Shown one piece after another: positions 35,722-45,470 of a DNA stretch of 64,000 bases (the first letter of the stretch is position 1; the number at the start of each line of letters is the position of its first letter). The DNA lies in NCBI GenBank assembly GCA_012295275.1, contig CM022672.1:28749972-28813971 (forward strand), in the 5' to 3' direction. A program made the translations under genes and the position numbers. This stretch comes from Chrysomallon squamiferum. Its lineage: Eukaryota > Mollusca > Gastropoda > Neomphalida > Peltospiridae. The notes under the pieces are model-generated. The model saw only the letters and a program-made list of their open reading frames with translations. It made no database searches and was not told where the DNA came from.

Positions 35722-36037
35722 GACACTTCAAAAAAGATTAAGGCAAATAAATAAAATTAATAAGGGAAGTAAGAATTTTCATCCATTTTCTTGTTTTGTT
35801 TGTTCCAAATTGTTCACCTACCGCTCAGCTTTAGTACGTCATCAGCGCACCCTGCATCAACAACAGAAGAAAAGATTTCTGTGCACTTTCTGTGAGGCAT
35901 CATTCAGTCGTCAAGACAACCTCACTCAGCATGCTAAAATACACAGACCATGCAGTCACTGTGGCAAAATATCACTCAGCAGTGAAGAGTGGAAAAAACA
36001 TTTAAAGGAGCATTTTCAATTACAAAAACAAATTTAA
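35722..36037 (+). CDS. Terminal exon P15: three C2H2 fingers (last exon of the + array)
   Basis: The acceptor ttcttttttcttttcag ends at 35721; G completes Gln355, then 104 codons and TAA, the longest of the array. Finger 1 'CFVCSKLF' ends H-x4-H. Finger 2 'CTFCEASF' ends H-x3-H. A third finger follows with only two residues between: 'CSHCGKISLSSEEWKKH' ending H-x3-H, with Ser where Phe is usual. Helix residues for fingers 1-2 are Y,S,A,R and R,D,N,Q. AATAAA (36036-36041) overlaps the stop codon. P15 is the only + strand exon with three fingers, and the one nearest the - strand array, whose exons all have three. Confidence 0.85.
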
Positions 36038-37093
36038 TAAACTGTACTAGCTTTCAGAATTAAAAAACAATTATGTTTTAAATGATTGCTATTGCTTTTT
36101 TCTGAATATTGATGAGATTGAAACCAAATATTTCCCAGTAATTCAGGAGCTGCATAAGAATTAATGGGGCTGAACAACTTCTGGCATTTGCTTATCCAAT
36201 CCAAATTTAAAGGTGAACATCTCAACAATGTTAAAGTGCATTTAGCTGATCAGGACACAGATACAGGAAGCAGCATTCTTTTATTTTTATAAAATTAGCT
36301 CAGTAGTGTTAACAAAAGAGAAAGACAAGCTAGTTTATAAAGAATATACTAATATTGAAAGTGAATGTTTTTATCAGAAAAATCATGTGATAAAGAGGAA
36401 AAGTTGGCCAAAACTTGTAGATATGGAAAATGACAAAATGAATAATTTTCAGATGGTTGTGCCAGAAATTATTGACAGGACATTCTGAGTTTGAGTCACA
36501 AAGGTTTGTTTGAGGGTAATGTAGGATGTATGAATAGGCTTATATTGCATGGGTTTTTTTATTGACTGGGCATATATACTGACACAAATATGCTAACTAA
36601 ATATCAAGTGGCAGGTAAGCCCAATCAGGTAATTCCTCCAGCACCTATGAAATTAATTCCAAATACATTTTGTGGAGGTCTTGAAACAAATCTGGATGTA
36701 AAGATCCTCAATCAAGTACCACTTTATTTGGATGTCAGTATGATGAGGTCTCTGGTGTGCATTCTTCGATGCCAAATCTTTACTTTTTCAGTGGAAAATA
36801 CTAATAGGTTTACAGCCAGCTGCTGAATTTCACCAGACTGCTGTGATGTTCTGGCTTCATGTGTAGTCAGTGCAATATTTCATCTTTTCAATATGTACAG
36901 AACAGGACGTAGTTTGTCAGGTTCATCCTCCTCCATCTCTTAACTGTGGCAGAAGTGGACAGATGTTGTAATTGTTGTTATGACTGTATTTATATGTATG
37001 TTTTACTTAAATGTGTAAATAAAATTTCTTATTTGATGTAATTTTGATTTCTCTTATTTGACTTTAAAATAAGCTGCTTTCGTATTTAATATA
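36038..37093. other. Intergenic sequence after the + array
   Basis: AT-rich intergenic DNA. The interval ~36590-36835 may hold a transposase scrap (listed separately). An AATAAA-like site near 37018 is unassigned. Confidence 0.4.
36590..36835 (+). pseudogene. Possible pogo/Tigger-like transposase remnant
   Basis: A ~78-codon frame contains 'LNQVPLYLDVSMMRSL', which resembles the segment around the second acidic catalytic residue of pogo-like and related transposases (N-x-D/E-x-[TV]-P-[VL]-x-[FY]-D-x-P). Only this short block resembles the family, and the expected catalytic acidic residue before 'VPL' is Gln here. Treat as a weak, degenerate match. Confidence 0.3.
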
Positions 37094-37320
37094 CAGGGTG
37101 TCCCAGAAGTCACGCACCATGAAGATTTTTATTTAGATACATATGAATAAAATTTTTATTAATAATAATCATAACAAATGCTCAAATTGCTTGCCCTCTG
37201 CATTGATACATACTTCAATTCTCTTTATAAAACTGTTTTTTACTCTGTTGAGGGTTTCGCTACTAATTTATGTGTATCTAAATAAAAATCTTCATGGTGC
37301 GTGACTTCTGGGACACCCTG
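37094..37320 (-). mobile_element. Deleted mariner-type element with transposase C-terminal codons
   Basis: Near-perfect ~50-bp inverted repeats starting CAGGGTGTCCC and ending GGGACACCCTG are flanked by TA on both sides, the target duplication of the Tc1/mariner superfamily. Between them, on the - strand (~37169-37258), 29 codons remain in one open frame, 'ETLNRVKNSFIKRIEVC' through 'KQFEHLL' and a stop, which fits the C-terminus of a mariner-like transposase. The rest of the gene is deleted, leaving a 227-bp non-autonomous element. Confidence 0.85.
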
Positions 37321-40300
37321 TATATATCAATGAATATCCTGAAAAAAAACCAAACCCCCCAAAAAACCTGGAACTGGTGGCCAAATGCCTACGTTTTTTT
37401 AACTTTTGGTTGAGCAACTTGTACACTGGGTGAATCAATGTTTGGATTCAGGGGTAGGCATGAAATTTGTAACATAACTGCACAAATAAAACCATCAAAC
37501 ATACATCTCTCTGTCTGTTATGTATGAATGTTTGATATGAGGGCATCATAATGTAATCAGTTTTTGTGTTTGATAGTAAATAAGTTATGATTAAATAAAT
37601 AAAAACCACACACATATACACACTCTGTGTTTGCATATGAATCTAGAAGAATCATGTTTATGTGGGTGGGTAAAAGGAAATAACTATCCACATACCATAG
37701 TATGAAACTAAATAAATAATAATGAAGCTAAAAAAATCCATTTTTGGATGGACTATCACTCTGTGTGCTTCAGTATGAATGTAGAAGAATCCATGTTAGG
37801 GTGGAGCCAATCTGGAAAGAATCAATTTGTATGTATCACAGAATGAAAATAATTTTGCATGATGGTAGGAAACTGAAACAAATAATAAATAAAAACACAC
37901 TCTACTTGGTATGAAGAATCTATGAATGGATTGACAGGCAAATATGACTCCTATTATGAAAACATGATCAAGCAAACACCTCATAGAAGGAAAGAGAAAG
38001 GGATTCTCATTACACTTGCATGACACAAGAGAGTGTTGAGTAGATCAAATTGTAATGAACCGGTTGCAGTGTTTTGTTGTTGTTTTCCACTGGTTGATGC
38101 TCCGGGATTTGTGCAGTTCGTTCAATTTGTGGTTTTCATCACCAGGTTCGTGAAGGTCGGTCCTATCTGCTGTTCAGTTCTTGGGTGCTCTTGACATTTT
38201 CATCTCCTTGCTGGCTCTTTCTTTATCATTCAACAATTCCCAATATTTATTTATTTCTTTTCTTTTTTTGCCAATGGTCTTTTTATTGGTTTAAAAAATA
38301 TTAATAACATCAGTAATTAAAACAGTAATAGTCAATTTGTGCTGAACATATTTTCAAATGTTGACAAAATTTCATTTGACCTATATTAGGTTGTTTAATT
38401 TTTATTTCCTCTTTTTGAAGCCTACAAGTTTAGTTGTGCACAATAACCCATGCTCTTTATATGTGCTCTTACAAGTAAAAGTGGAAGAATGTATGTGTGG
38501 ATGAGAGGGGCTAAAATGGAATCATGGATAAAGAAGCATGGATGAAATGTGTTTATAAGAATGCACATACAAATAGAAACCTGTCAATAAACATACAGTC
38601 TCTGTCGCCGTGCTTGGATATTAATGTGGAAAAATCTGTGGTTTCTGTACCCAAGCACACAGTATGAAAGAAATCAGTTGGTACGTATGTGTGCTTGGTG
38701 TGAATGTGCTACAGTCTATGTTTGGATGGCTTGGTTGTCACAGTGCCAGTGCCTAAAATGCTCAATACAATTGGTAAATTTTAAATTGTGACAGTAAAAC
38801 ATATATCCACTAGATAAACAACATAAACAAGAGTGCAGTTCGAGTTATTTATTTATATGCAAAATAGAGTTTGTAATAATATAATATAAAAAAAATAAAC
38901 ACAACTAAATTATTTATGGTTTTGTGGAAACCTGACTTAAAATACGGAATCAACTGAATCCCAATTAGACAGAATCGGTTACAGAGAAACAAGTATATAA
39001 GTTTTACATATATATTAATTAAACAAATATGACATTAATGACACAGATTACACTGCCTAATGATGGTATAAAAAACAAAAACACAAAAAAAACAAAGGGA
39101 GAAATGTATTTTACCATATCCCTCTGCCAAATGCTTATCAAAGAAAGACCAAAGTCCCATGACTCAAACCGCCATGATGTACAACCACCTGCTTGTCACT
39201 TCTTCTTTGAGACCCAGAACTTGAAGCTGGTTGAAAACTGCAGGATCAAAGAAGAAGGCAAAGCGACATGTGCAAACAAATTTCAAAACTTTATTACTTT
39301 GTCACACAAACCTTGCCCTGTCATGGACTCTAATTAATGCAAGTTTGAAATTTAAAAACTGACTTCACAAGTTCCTGTAGAATGGTATTACAAATTGTAA
39401 AACAAAACTAATTATTTGCACATACCGGCAGATAAAGATAGTTTATTTACTGATTATGATTATTAATACATTAATTATAATTAGTTGTTATTTTGTTCTT
39501 TTCTTTATTTCAATACAGACACTCACAAGATTATATACATATAAAAATGAGTACTCTAATAAAATATCTATAGTATATAGAAAAGAAATGTATCTAATGA
39601 AATCGGGTTTTATGTAGAACAAAGTCGTGATTATCTATCTTCCTCAGAGTGGTATGGATGATTTCATAAATGATCATATGAAAAGAAACCGTCAGTAAAC
39701 TGAGCTCGTCCTCGAGTATTAATGTGGAATAACCCGTATTTCTTTTAATCAGTTAAATTTTGTTTAATATTTATTTAAACTTCCAGCAATGCTTATGCTT
39801 CAAAGAAATGGGAGAAATATATATTTAGTTGTTCAGTGGTGTATTGTTAAACTATTATGTAACCTCTTTTGGTCTGGAAAAACTGATGATCGAGAAAGAC
39901 TTTGGAAAATTGGTAATGTACTTCACACACACATCAGATGTTTTAAATATTTTTTTATACATTTGTTTCTTAGAAAGAAATTATGACACAAAAGACTTTT
40001 ATATTTTATTTATTTCTCTTACAACTACTTTAAATTTATAAACTGTAAAACATGTATATGAAAACAGTTAAAGGAAAGTTTGTTTATTCCGATTTACTAA
40101 AACAAAATAGTTATGTTGGTTAAACCGTTTGAACTTCAGTAATTGAAAAATTTTATACTACATTCACTGCCAAATATCCTAAACATATTTATAAAATATC
40201 CTAAATTTATATTTGTATTTTATATATCACATACATTATTTAAACAAATTATTGTTTTGATTCATATAACTTCAATTAAAAGTACCAAATGTGGTAATGT

Positions 40301-40484
40301 CATTTTTATTTTGAAAAATTAACTTCAAATACACTTAATGACAGAGAAATATATTCTAATTTTGTTTAGTGATGTACAAAAGCTTAATGTATTAAAATAA
40401 ACAATTATTTGGCACATATGTAGTATATATATACATATATAGAATGCTGCAACATTGTTTTATTTTATTTATTATTACAGTGCT
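37321..40484. other. Intergenic sequence with degenerate tandem repeats
   Basis: It holds irregular ~140-bp repeats at ~37619-38030 and related shorter copies near 38470, 38590-38740 and 39700 (listed separately). An open frame at 39029-39337 shows no recognisable domain. The rest is anonymous AT-rich DNA. Confidence 0.4.
37619..38030. repeat. Degenerate tandem repeat, unit ~140 bp
   Basis: Successive units start near 37619, 37759 and 37898 and share 'cactctgtgt', 'tatgaatctagaagaatc' and 'gaaactaaataaataataa'-type blocks with many differences. Partial related units ('aatgtggaaaaatctg', 'gtgtgcttggtgtgaatg') continue to ~38740. No coding potential. It looks like an old satellite or zinc-finger-unrelated minisatellite. 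Confidence 0.45.
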
Positions 40485-41341
40485 TATTGTAGGGATGTCT
40501 GTTGGGCCGAGTAAAAATGTCCTGTCATCGGGACAAAATTACAATTTTTAATATATGTTAACTATCTGTATTTACATGCACCACACCACAACAGAAATAA
40601 ATCATCGTGGCCAGGCATTGCCATAGCAAGCAGCCCAGCTTTCTTCTACAATACAACTGCAAAAATATTGAATTCATTGATGGATGTAAACAAAATATTT
40701 TGAACGGCATAAAACTCAAAAGCAAATGTTGCATTTGAAACCTAATACAGCTCTGATTTGCGCCAGCTGCACAATAAAAAAACAAAAGGTGCTGTGTATA
40801 AAAACATATGTGGAACGATGATGAATGATTGAATTATCAAAATTATGTACCAAATAGGTTGAACTTGCATGTTTTGGCAAGCGTTTGGCAATTGAAATTT
40901 ATGGAACCTTGTTATCGACAAAAACAATATACCTTGCAGTTCATATATAGCAGCTGTTCAAATAAAATTATTTATTTTAGAGAAAACAAATCCAAATCAG
41001 TTATTCCATATTTAATTTGAAAAGTTACAATATATATAGCAGTTGTAAGAGACCCAAAACAATTTACAGAATATGTGGCCAGTCTGCAAATGTTGGATAT
41101 TGTGGACAGTATCAGATAGATGAGGATGAAACATCCGATGTTGTTGACAAGATTTTGGATTGCTGGCTAGCAACCTTTGAAGGATATGGATATAAAGACA
41201 ATAAAATAAATGAAAAAAACAAACTATCTGTTTGCTTTAAGAGTGGAATAATAATGTAAAATGATGTCCATTGATCTAAGGGACATTTGAAAAAAGAATC
41301 AGGACTCAAACATGGCCATTTAAGACTTTACCACTGTTTGT
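40485..41341. repeat. Diverged duplicated segment, copy 1
   Basis: It aligns by eye in direct orientation with 44225-45074, sharing blocks such as 'attgatggatg', 'gaattatcaaaattatgtac', 'ttggc(a/g)agc' and 'gaaaacaaatccaaatcag'. Relative to copy 2 it has ~220 extra bases (~41001-41223) containing an open frame with 'CGQSANVGYCGQYQID' and an acidic stretch of unknown origin. It may be a copy of a transposable element or a segmental duplication; no transposase or reverse transcriptase was recognised. Confidence 0.6.
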
Positions 41342-42781
41342 ATATCTGAAAGATAAGAAGAAAGACAAGAAGATAAAAGAAGAGGTTACAAATGTGGGTC
41401 AGTATACTGAAGGCCAATCTACCGCAGAAAGCAATTATGGTGATTACTAGCATAAACTGGAAATGAGAGATAGCACACACACACACACACACACAAATAT
41501 ACACACACATTTGTTTTGTATTTAAAAATTTTAAAATTAAAAATAAATAATAATAATAATGCTTAGTGGACCAAAAAAGGCTTTGTTTTGTCTTTGTTGT
41601 TGTTTTATTCTTGCTTTATTTATTTATTTATTATTATTTTGTTGTTGTTGTTGTTATTGTGCTGTTTTATTCCTATAAATTATTTGAATGTAATATTTTA
41701 AATATTTTTCAGGCTCAGTTAGGGAAGGTTTAACACTGTGGCAAACTACATTTCAAGATGGCTGATTTGAATCATACGTCCCAATAAAATATGCTTTAAA
41801 TAAATAAATAAAATAAAAATGTAATTGCAGAAAGTGTATCAATCTCTGAAATGAAGCGTGAAAATGGGTTTCAATTTATTTTATTTCACTGAATAAAAAA
41901 GCTTATTACAGCCTCAGATTAGTAAATGTGAATCGGCAGCACCTTCACATGCTCTCTTTCAACTTCCCTTTTCCCTGTTTTTTCTGATGGTTACAAGAAA
42001 TTGGGTCCAAACTGTAAGAGTTACTACAAATTTAAATTATTTCATTGTGTTGCCATGGTGACATTTTTATTTTATTTGTGTGATAGCAGTCAATAAACTA
42101 TCAACAGAACTTCTGTTATTCCATTGTTTAAAGATACCAGAAATAAAATATATGACAACACAGTCAAACTACAACACAGTTTTGATAAAACGATATAATA
42201 ATAAGATAATTGTTTTCGAATATCTTACAGGTGATACTGTTTATTCTAGACGTTGTATTTCTGTCTGTTTCAAAACAAATAATTAAGTTCTAATTGTATA
42301 CATTATTTCAGTTTTCTTTGCCAATTCTCTTTTTCTGTTTTATATTTAACACATGTATTCAAAACATGACAAGAAAATGTCTTAATAAAGAAAGCAGCAT
42401 TGGTTTACTAATCGCCATATTCAGTTAAAAATGATAGAGCAAATATCTGCAACAATGTTTTTACTTTTTTTCATAATTTTTTGTTTTGTTCTTTTCTCTC
42501 AGCTAAATCTTATGAAAATATTAACAATATAGTTTTTACAATGTGGGGATAATCCTGGTGGATGATAAAGTTTAATACCATGTGTTGTCATACAGACATC
42601 CAAAAAACGTCGTCAAGAAATAGAGATTTATTATTATTATTATTATTATTATACGTTAAATATAAAAAATATATGTATATTTCAGTGTTGTTTCTTTTTC
42701 TTATGCCATAGATTATACATGACAAACAAACAAAATTACAATAATAAAAAAAAAAAAAAAAATTAAATTAAAGTTAAATTA

Positions 42782-42832
<51 letters not shown>
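42782..42832. repeat. (AAT)n microsatellite
   Basis: About 17 AAT units. Confidence 0.9.
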
Positions 42833-42833
<1 letters not shown>

Positions 42834-43170
42834 TAAACTGCATGAGGTACAATTATTGCATTCTGTTCGTTTTCCCTCACATCTCATGAACATCAGTATT
42901 AAATATGATTATAATTTATATTTTGTTCTAAACTGAAGAATGAGAATTATTATTTTTTTTTTACATTTCTGCAGTACCTGATGAATGCTGGATTGGTGAG
43001 AGAGGATCTAGCGAAAAAGAAATAACTAGTTATCTGTCCGCCATTTGCCTTTTCAATAGCCACATAGAGTGATGAGCCCTGCAGTCTATCAGTAAAAGAA
43101 AATTAATTTTTTGTATCAATACCATAAATACAGATCAGCTTCTTTCCTTTAGAAAACAGTTTATTTGAAG

Positions 43171-43204
<34 letters not shown>

Positions 43205-43305
43205 ATGAAAAGAAAAGAAAAGAAAAACATTATAATAATAATAATAAAATAAAATTATAAAATTTTATTATTATTATTTATAATGTTTTTCTATTCTTTT
43301 CATTC
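43171..43305. repeat. A run followed by a large A/T palindrome
   Basis: A run of 32 A is followed by two arms, ~43203-43252 and ~43263-43305, which are imperfect reverse complements (outer tips gaatgaaaag / cttttcattc, inner ATT repeats). The arms can fold into a stem of ~43 pairs with a few mismatches. Confidence 0.7.
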
Positions 43306-43970
43306 TGTTTTTAAAATTATAAAATTTTATTTTTAAGATAACACGAAAAATTAATTTGGTTCCTAACAAATGTGTTTGTGATTTAATGTTCACCATGAGT
43401 GGATCTATTATGAAACTATTTAGCTTAATCTTCATGGCCTCTAATCCAGGACAGGCCCCAGAAGCAACTTTAATCAAAATCTGTAGTGCCGTGGTTACAT
43501 TTTTTAAAAATTAATGACAATTTGAAATTTAAACATATTTAAAAAGGAAAATTTACGATGAATAAATATAATGAAAAACAGTTATTTAAAAGTATCAACA
43601 ACATTTTAAAAATTAAATAAATAAAAATATGGGTATTAATTCTGTCTTCATTTCGTACATATTTTATCACTTACATGAACAACATCAGCAGAACGTTTTG
43701 GTTAAGCCTTAATAAATGATTCTAAAACTTTAAAGAAATCATAAGCCTGAAGATCAGACACTTGCAATGTACAAGAAAATGAGAACTGTGATTGAATTTT
43801 CTTAACTCAGTGATCCATTGATATTATTCCCTGGGTGAAGAAAAACAGCTGATCAGTGTTCAAAGGGCAACACGTAATTAGACACAAGTACAACTTCAAC
43901 ACAGTAGAGATTTGTGAAAGTTTTCTATCACTGATATTAATGAAATCATTCTGAAACAATCATTCTTTAG

Positions 43971-44022
43971 TGCCCGTCGTAGATGTGCTTCACAACAGCT
44001 TGCTCTGATTAACGCGTTAATT
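43971..44022 (+). repeat. Partial copy of a short dispersed repeat
   Basis: The segment beginning 'tgcccgtcgtaga' and continuing 'gtgcttcacaacagcttgct' matches 48567-48618, part of a short insert in the L1-like remnant, with a handful of substitutions. It ends in the 14-bp palindrome attaacgcgttaat, which differs from the other copy. The 5' hairpin half of the repeat is missing here. Confidence 0.65.
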
Positions 44023-44025
44023 CTT

Positions 44026-44085
44026 TTTCAGTTTCAGAGACAACCATTCATGACCTCTGAGCAATGGTTGTCTCTGAAACTGAAA
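44026..44085. repeat. Perfect 23-bp inverted repeat (hairpin)
   Basis: Arms 44026-44048 and 44063-44085 are exact reverse complements (core cagtttcagagacaaccatt) around a 14-nt loop. It lies directly after the short dispersed repeat. Length and perfection are far beyond the surrounding low-complexity palindromes, and the arms are not low complexity. Could be a recent foldback insertion, a structured RNA or a terminator-like signal; function unknown. Confidence 0.85.
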
Positions 44086-44224
44086 CTGATGAGGTTCATG
44101 GTTAATGACGTTGTTTAAATATAACATTGTTATAAGATGTGTTTTTTTTTGTTTTTTTTACATAGCTTTATTTTATTTTATTTTATTTTTCATTCTTTCT
44201 TTCTTTCTTTGAGATTACATTGGT

Positions 44225-45074
44225 ACCTCTATTATAAGGACATCTGTGTGGCTAAGCAAAAGTGTCAGTATTTCGCAGGTGTCCCATCATTAGAAGGACA
44301 AAAATTACTGACAATATACTTAACATATTTACAATCTTTACTCAGTGCACCCCCAACAAACATAAACGGTCAAGGCTGGGCATTGTCATAGCAACCTTTG
44401 CGGCTTTCTCCTAAAACAGAATTGCAAACTTACTGAGATCATTGATGGATGCAAATGAAACATATTTTACACATCTTAACTCATTATAAGCAAATACTGC
44501 GTTTGAAACCCAAACAGAACTTTCATTTGAGCCAATAGATAAAAAAAAAAATAATAAAAAAAAAAAAAAATAAAAAAAAAATAAAAAAAATAAATAACAA
44601 TAAAAAATAATAATAAATAAACAAATAAATAAACAAACAAATAAATAATACTTTTTTTTAAATTAAAAATCTTATAAGACATTGTGTTTATTAAATATAA
44701 ATTATGGAATGATGCTGAATATCTGAATTATCAAAATTATGTACAAAAAACTCCCATGGGTTGGCGAGCAAGCATTTGGCAGTATAATTACGTGGGACCT
44801 TGGGATTTAACAAAAACAACATACCCTGCTAAGCGTATAAAGCTGCCGTACAAACAATAAAATTATTTATTTTGGTGAAAACAAATCCAAATCAGAATGA
44901 CTGTTCGCTTTCAGAGTGAAATAATAAAAAAAAATGCTGTCCATATCCGTGTTTAATATGCGTCTATTGATGTAAGGGACATATCCAAGAAGAAACAATC
45001 AGGTCTCGGAAAATTGGCCCTACATCGTAGGTACCTTTCATTTCGGGGACCGCTAAAGACTGGCACCACTGTAT
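44225..45074. repeat. Diverged duplicated segment, copy 2
   Basis: Direct-orientation counterpart of 40485-41341. It lacks the ~220-base internal stretch of copy 1 and instead carries A-rich low-complexity DNA at ~44540-44650. It ends next to the last exon of the - strand array (M6). Confidence 0.6.
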
Positions 45075-45116
45075 TTATATTTATTTCAATGCCTTGCATA
45101 ATATTAATGAATCATT

Positions 45117-45470
45117 TTATTCATCACCTTTGATCTTTATTTTTGGCAGTGTTTTTTTATGATACATTAATCCACATATTGATCTATAATGTTTGCCACA
45201 ATTCTTGCACTTGAGAAGTCCAGCATGTCCTTTCAGGTGATAAATCAAGTGACTTTTATCTGAGAATGTGCATGGACAGAGGTGACACTTGAGATAGTTT
45301 CCTGTGTGTGTCATTTCATGCCTTGCTAGGTCAGATTTCCGAAGAGTTTGGTAATCACAAAATACACATTTGTGTATCTTTCTACCAAGGTGAAAGGTCT
45401 TCTTTGAGTGAAAGTGTTTTGAAACACAGCGGTTCCTTTTGTCTAATCCTCCACCACGGACAGGCATGTT
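45117..45470 (-). CDS. Terminal exon M6 (- strand): two intact C2H2 fingers and a broken third
   Basis: On the - strand the acceptor ctttcttcactgcag ends just above 45470. The exon opens in phase 0 (AAC, ATG...) and runs 117 codons to TAA. Finger 1 'CVFCDYQTLRKSDLARH' ends H-x3-H-T, finger 2 'CHLCPCTFSDKSHLIYH' ends H-x3-H, and finger 3 'CKNCGKHYRSICGLMYH' lacks a second His or Cys ('HKKTLPK'), so its zinc site is incomplete. AATAAA (TTTATT on +) at 45080-45085. It lies 6.7 kb from its nearest array neighbour, separated by transposon DNA. Confidence 0.8.
   Translation of the reverse strand, partial: NMPVRGGGLDKRNRCVSKHFHSKKTFHLGRKIHKCVFCDYQTLRKSDLARHEMTHTGNYLKCHLCPCTFSDKSHLIYHLKGHAGLLKCKNCGKHYRSICGLMYHKKTLPKIKIKGDE

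Larger units (their letters stand above)
41342..43970. other. Intergenic low-complexity-rich sequence
   Basis: Contains (CA)n at ~41474-41493, (ATT)n at ~42631-42651, (AAT)n at ~42782-42832, an A run at ~43171-43202 and the A/T palindrome at 43203-43305. Short open frames at 42080 and 43274 have no domain. Confidence 0.45.
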
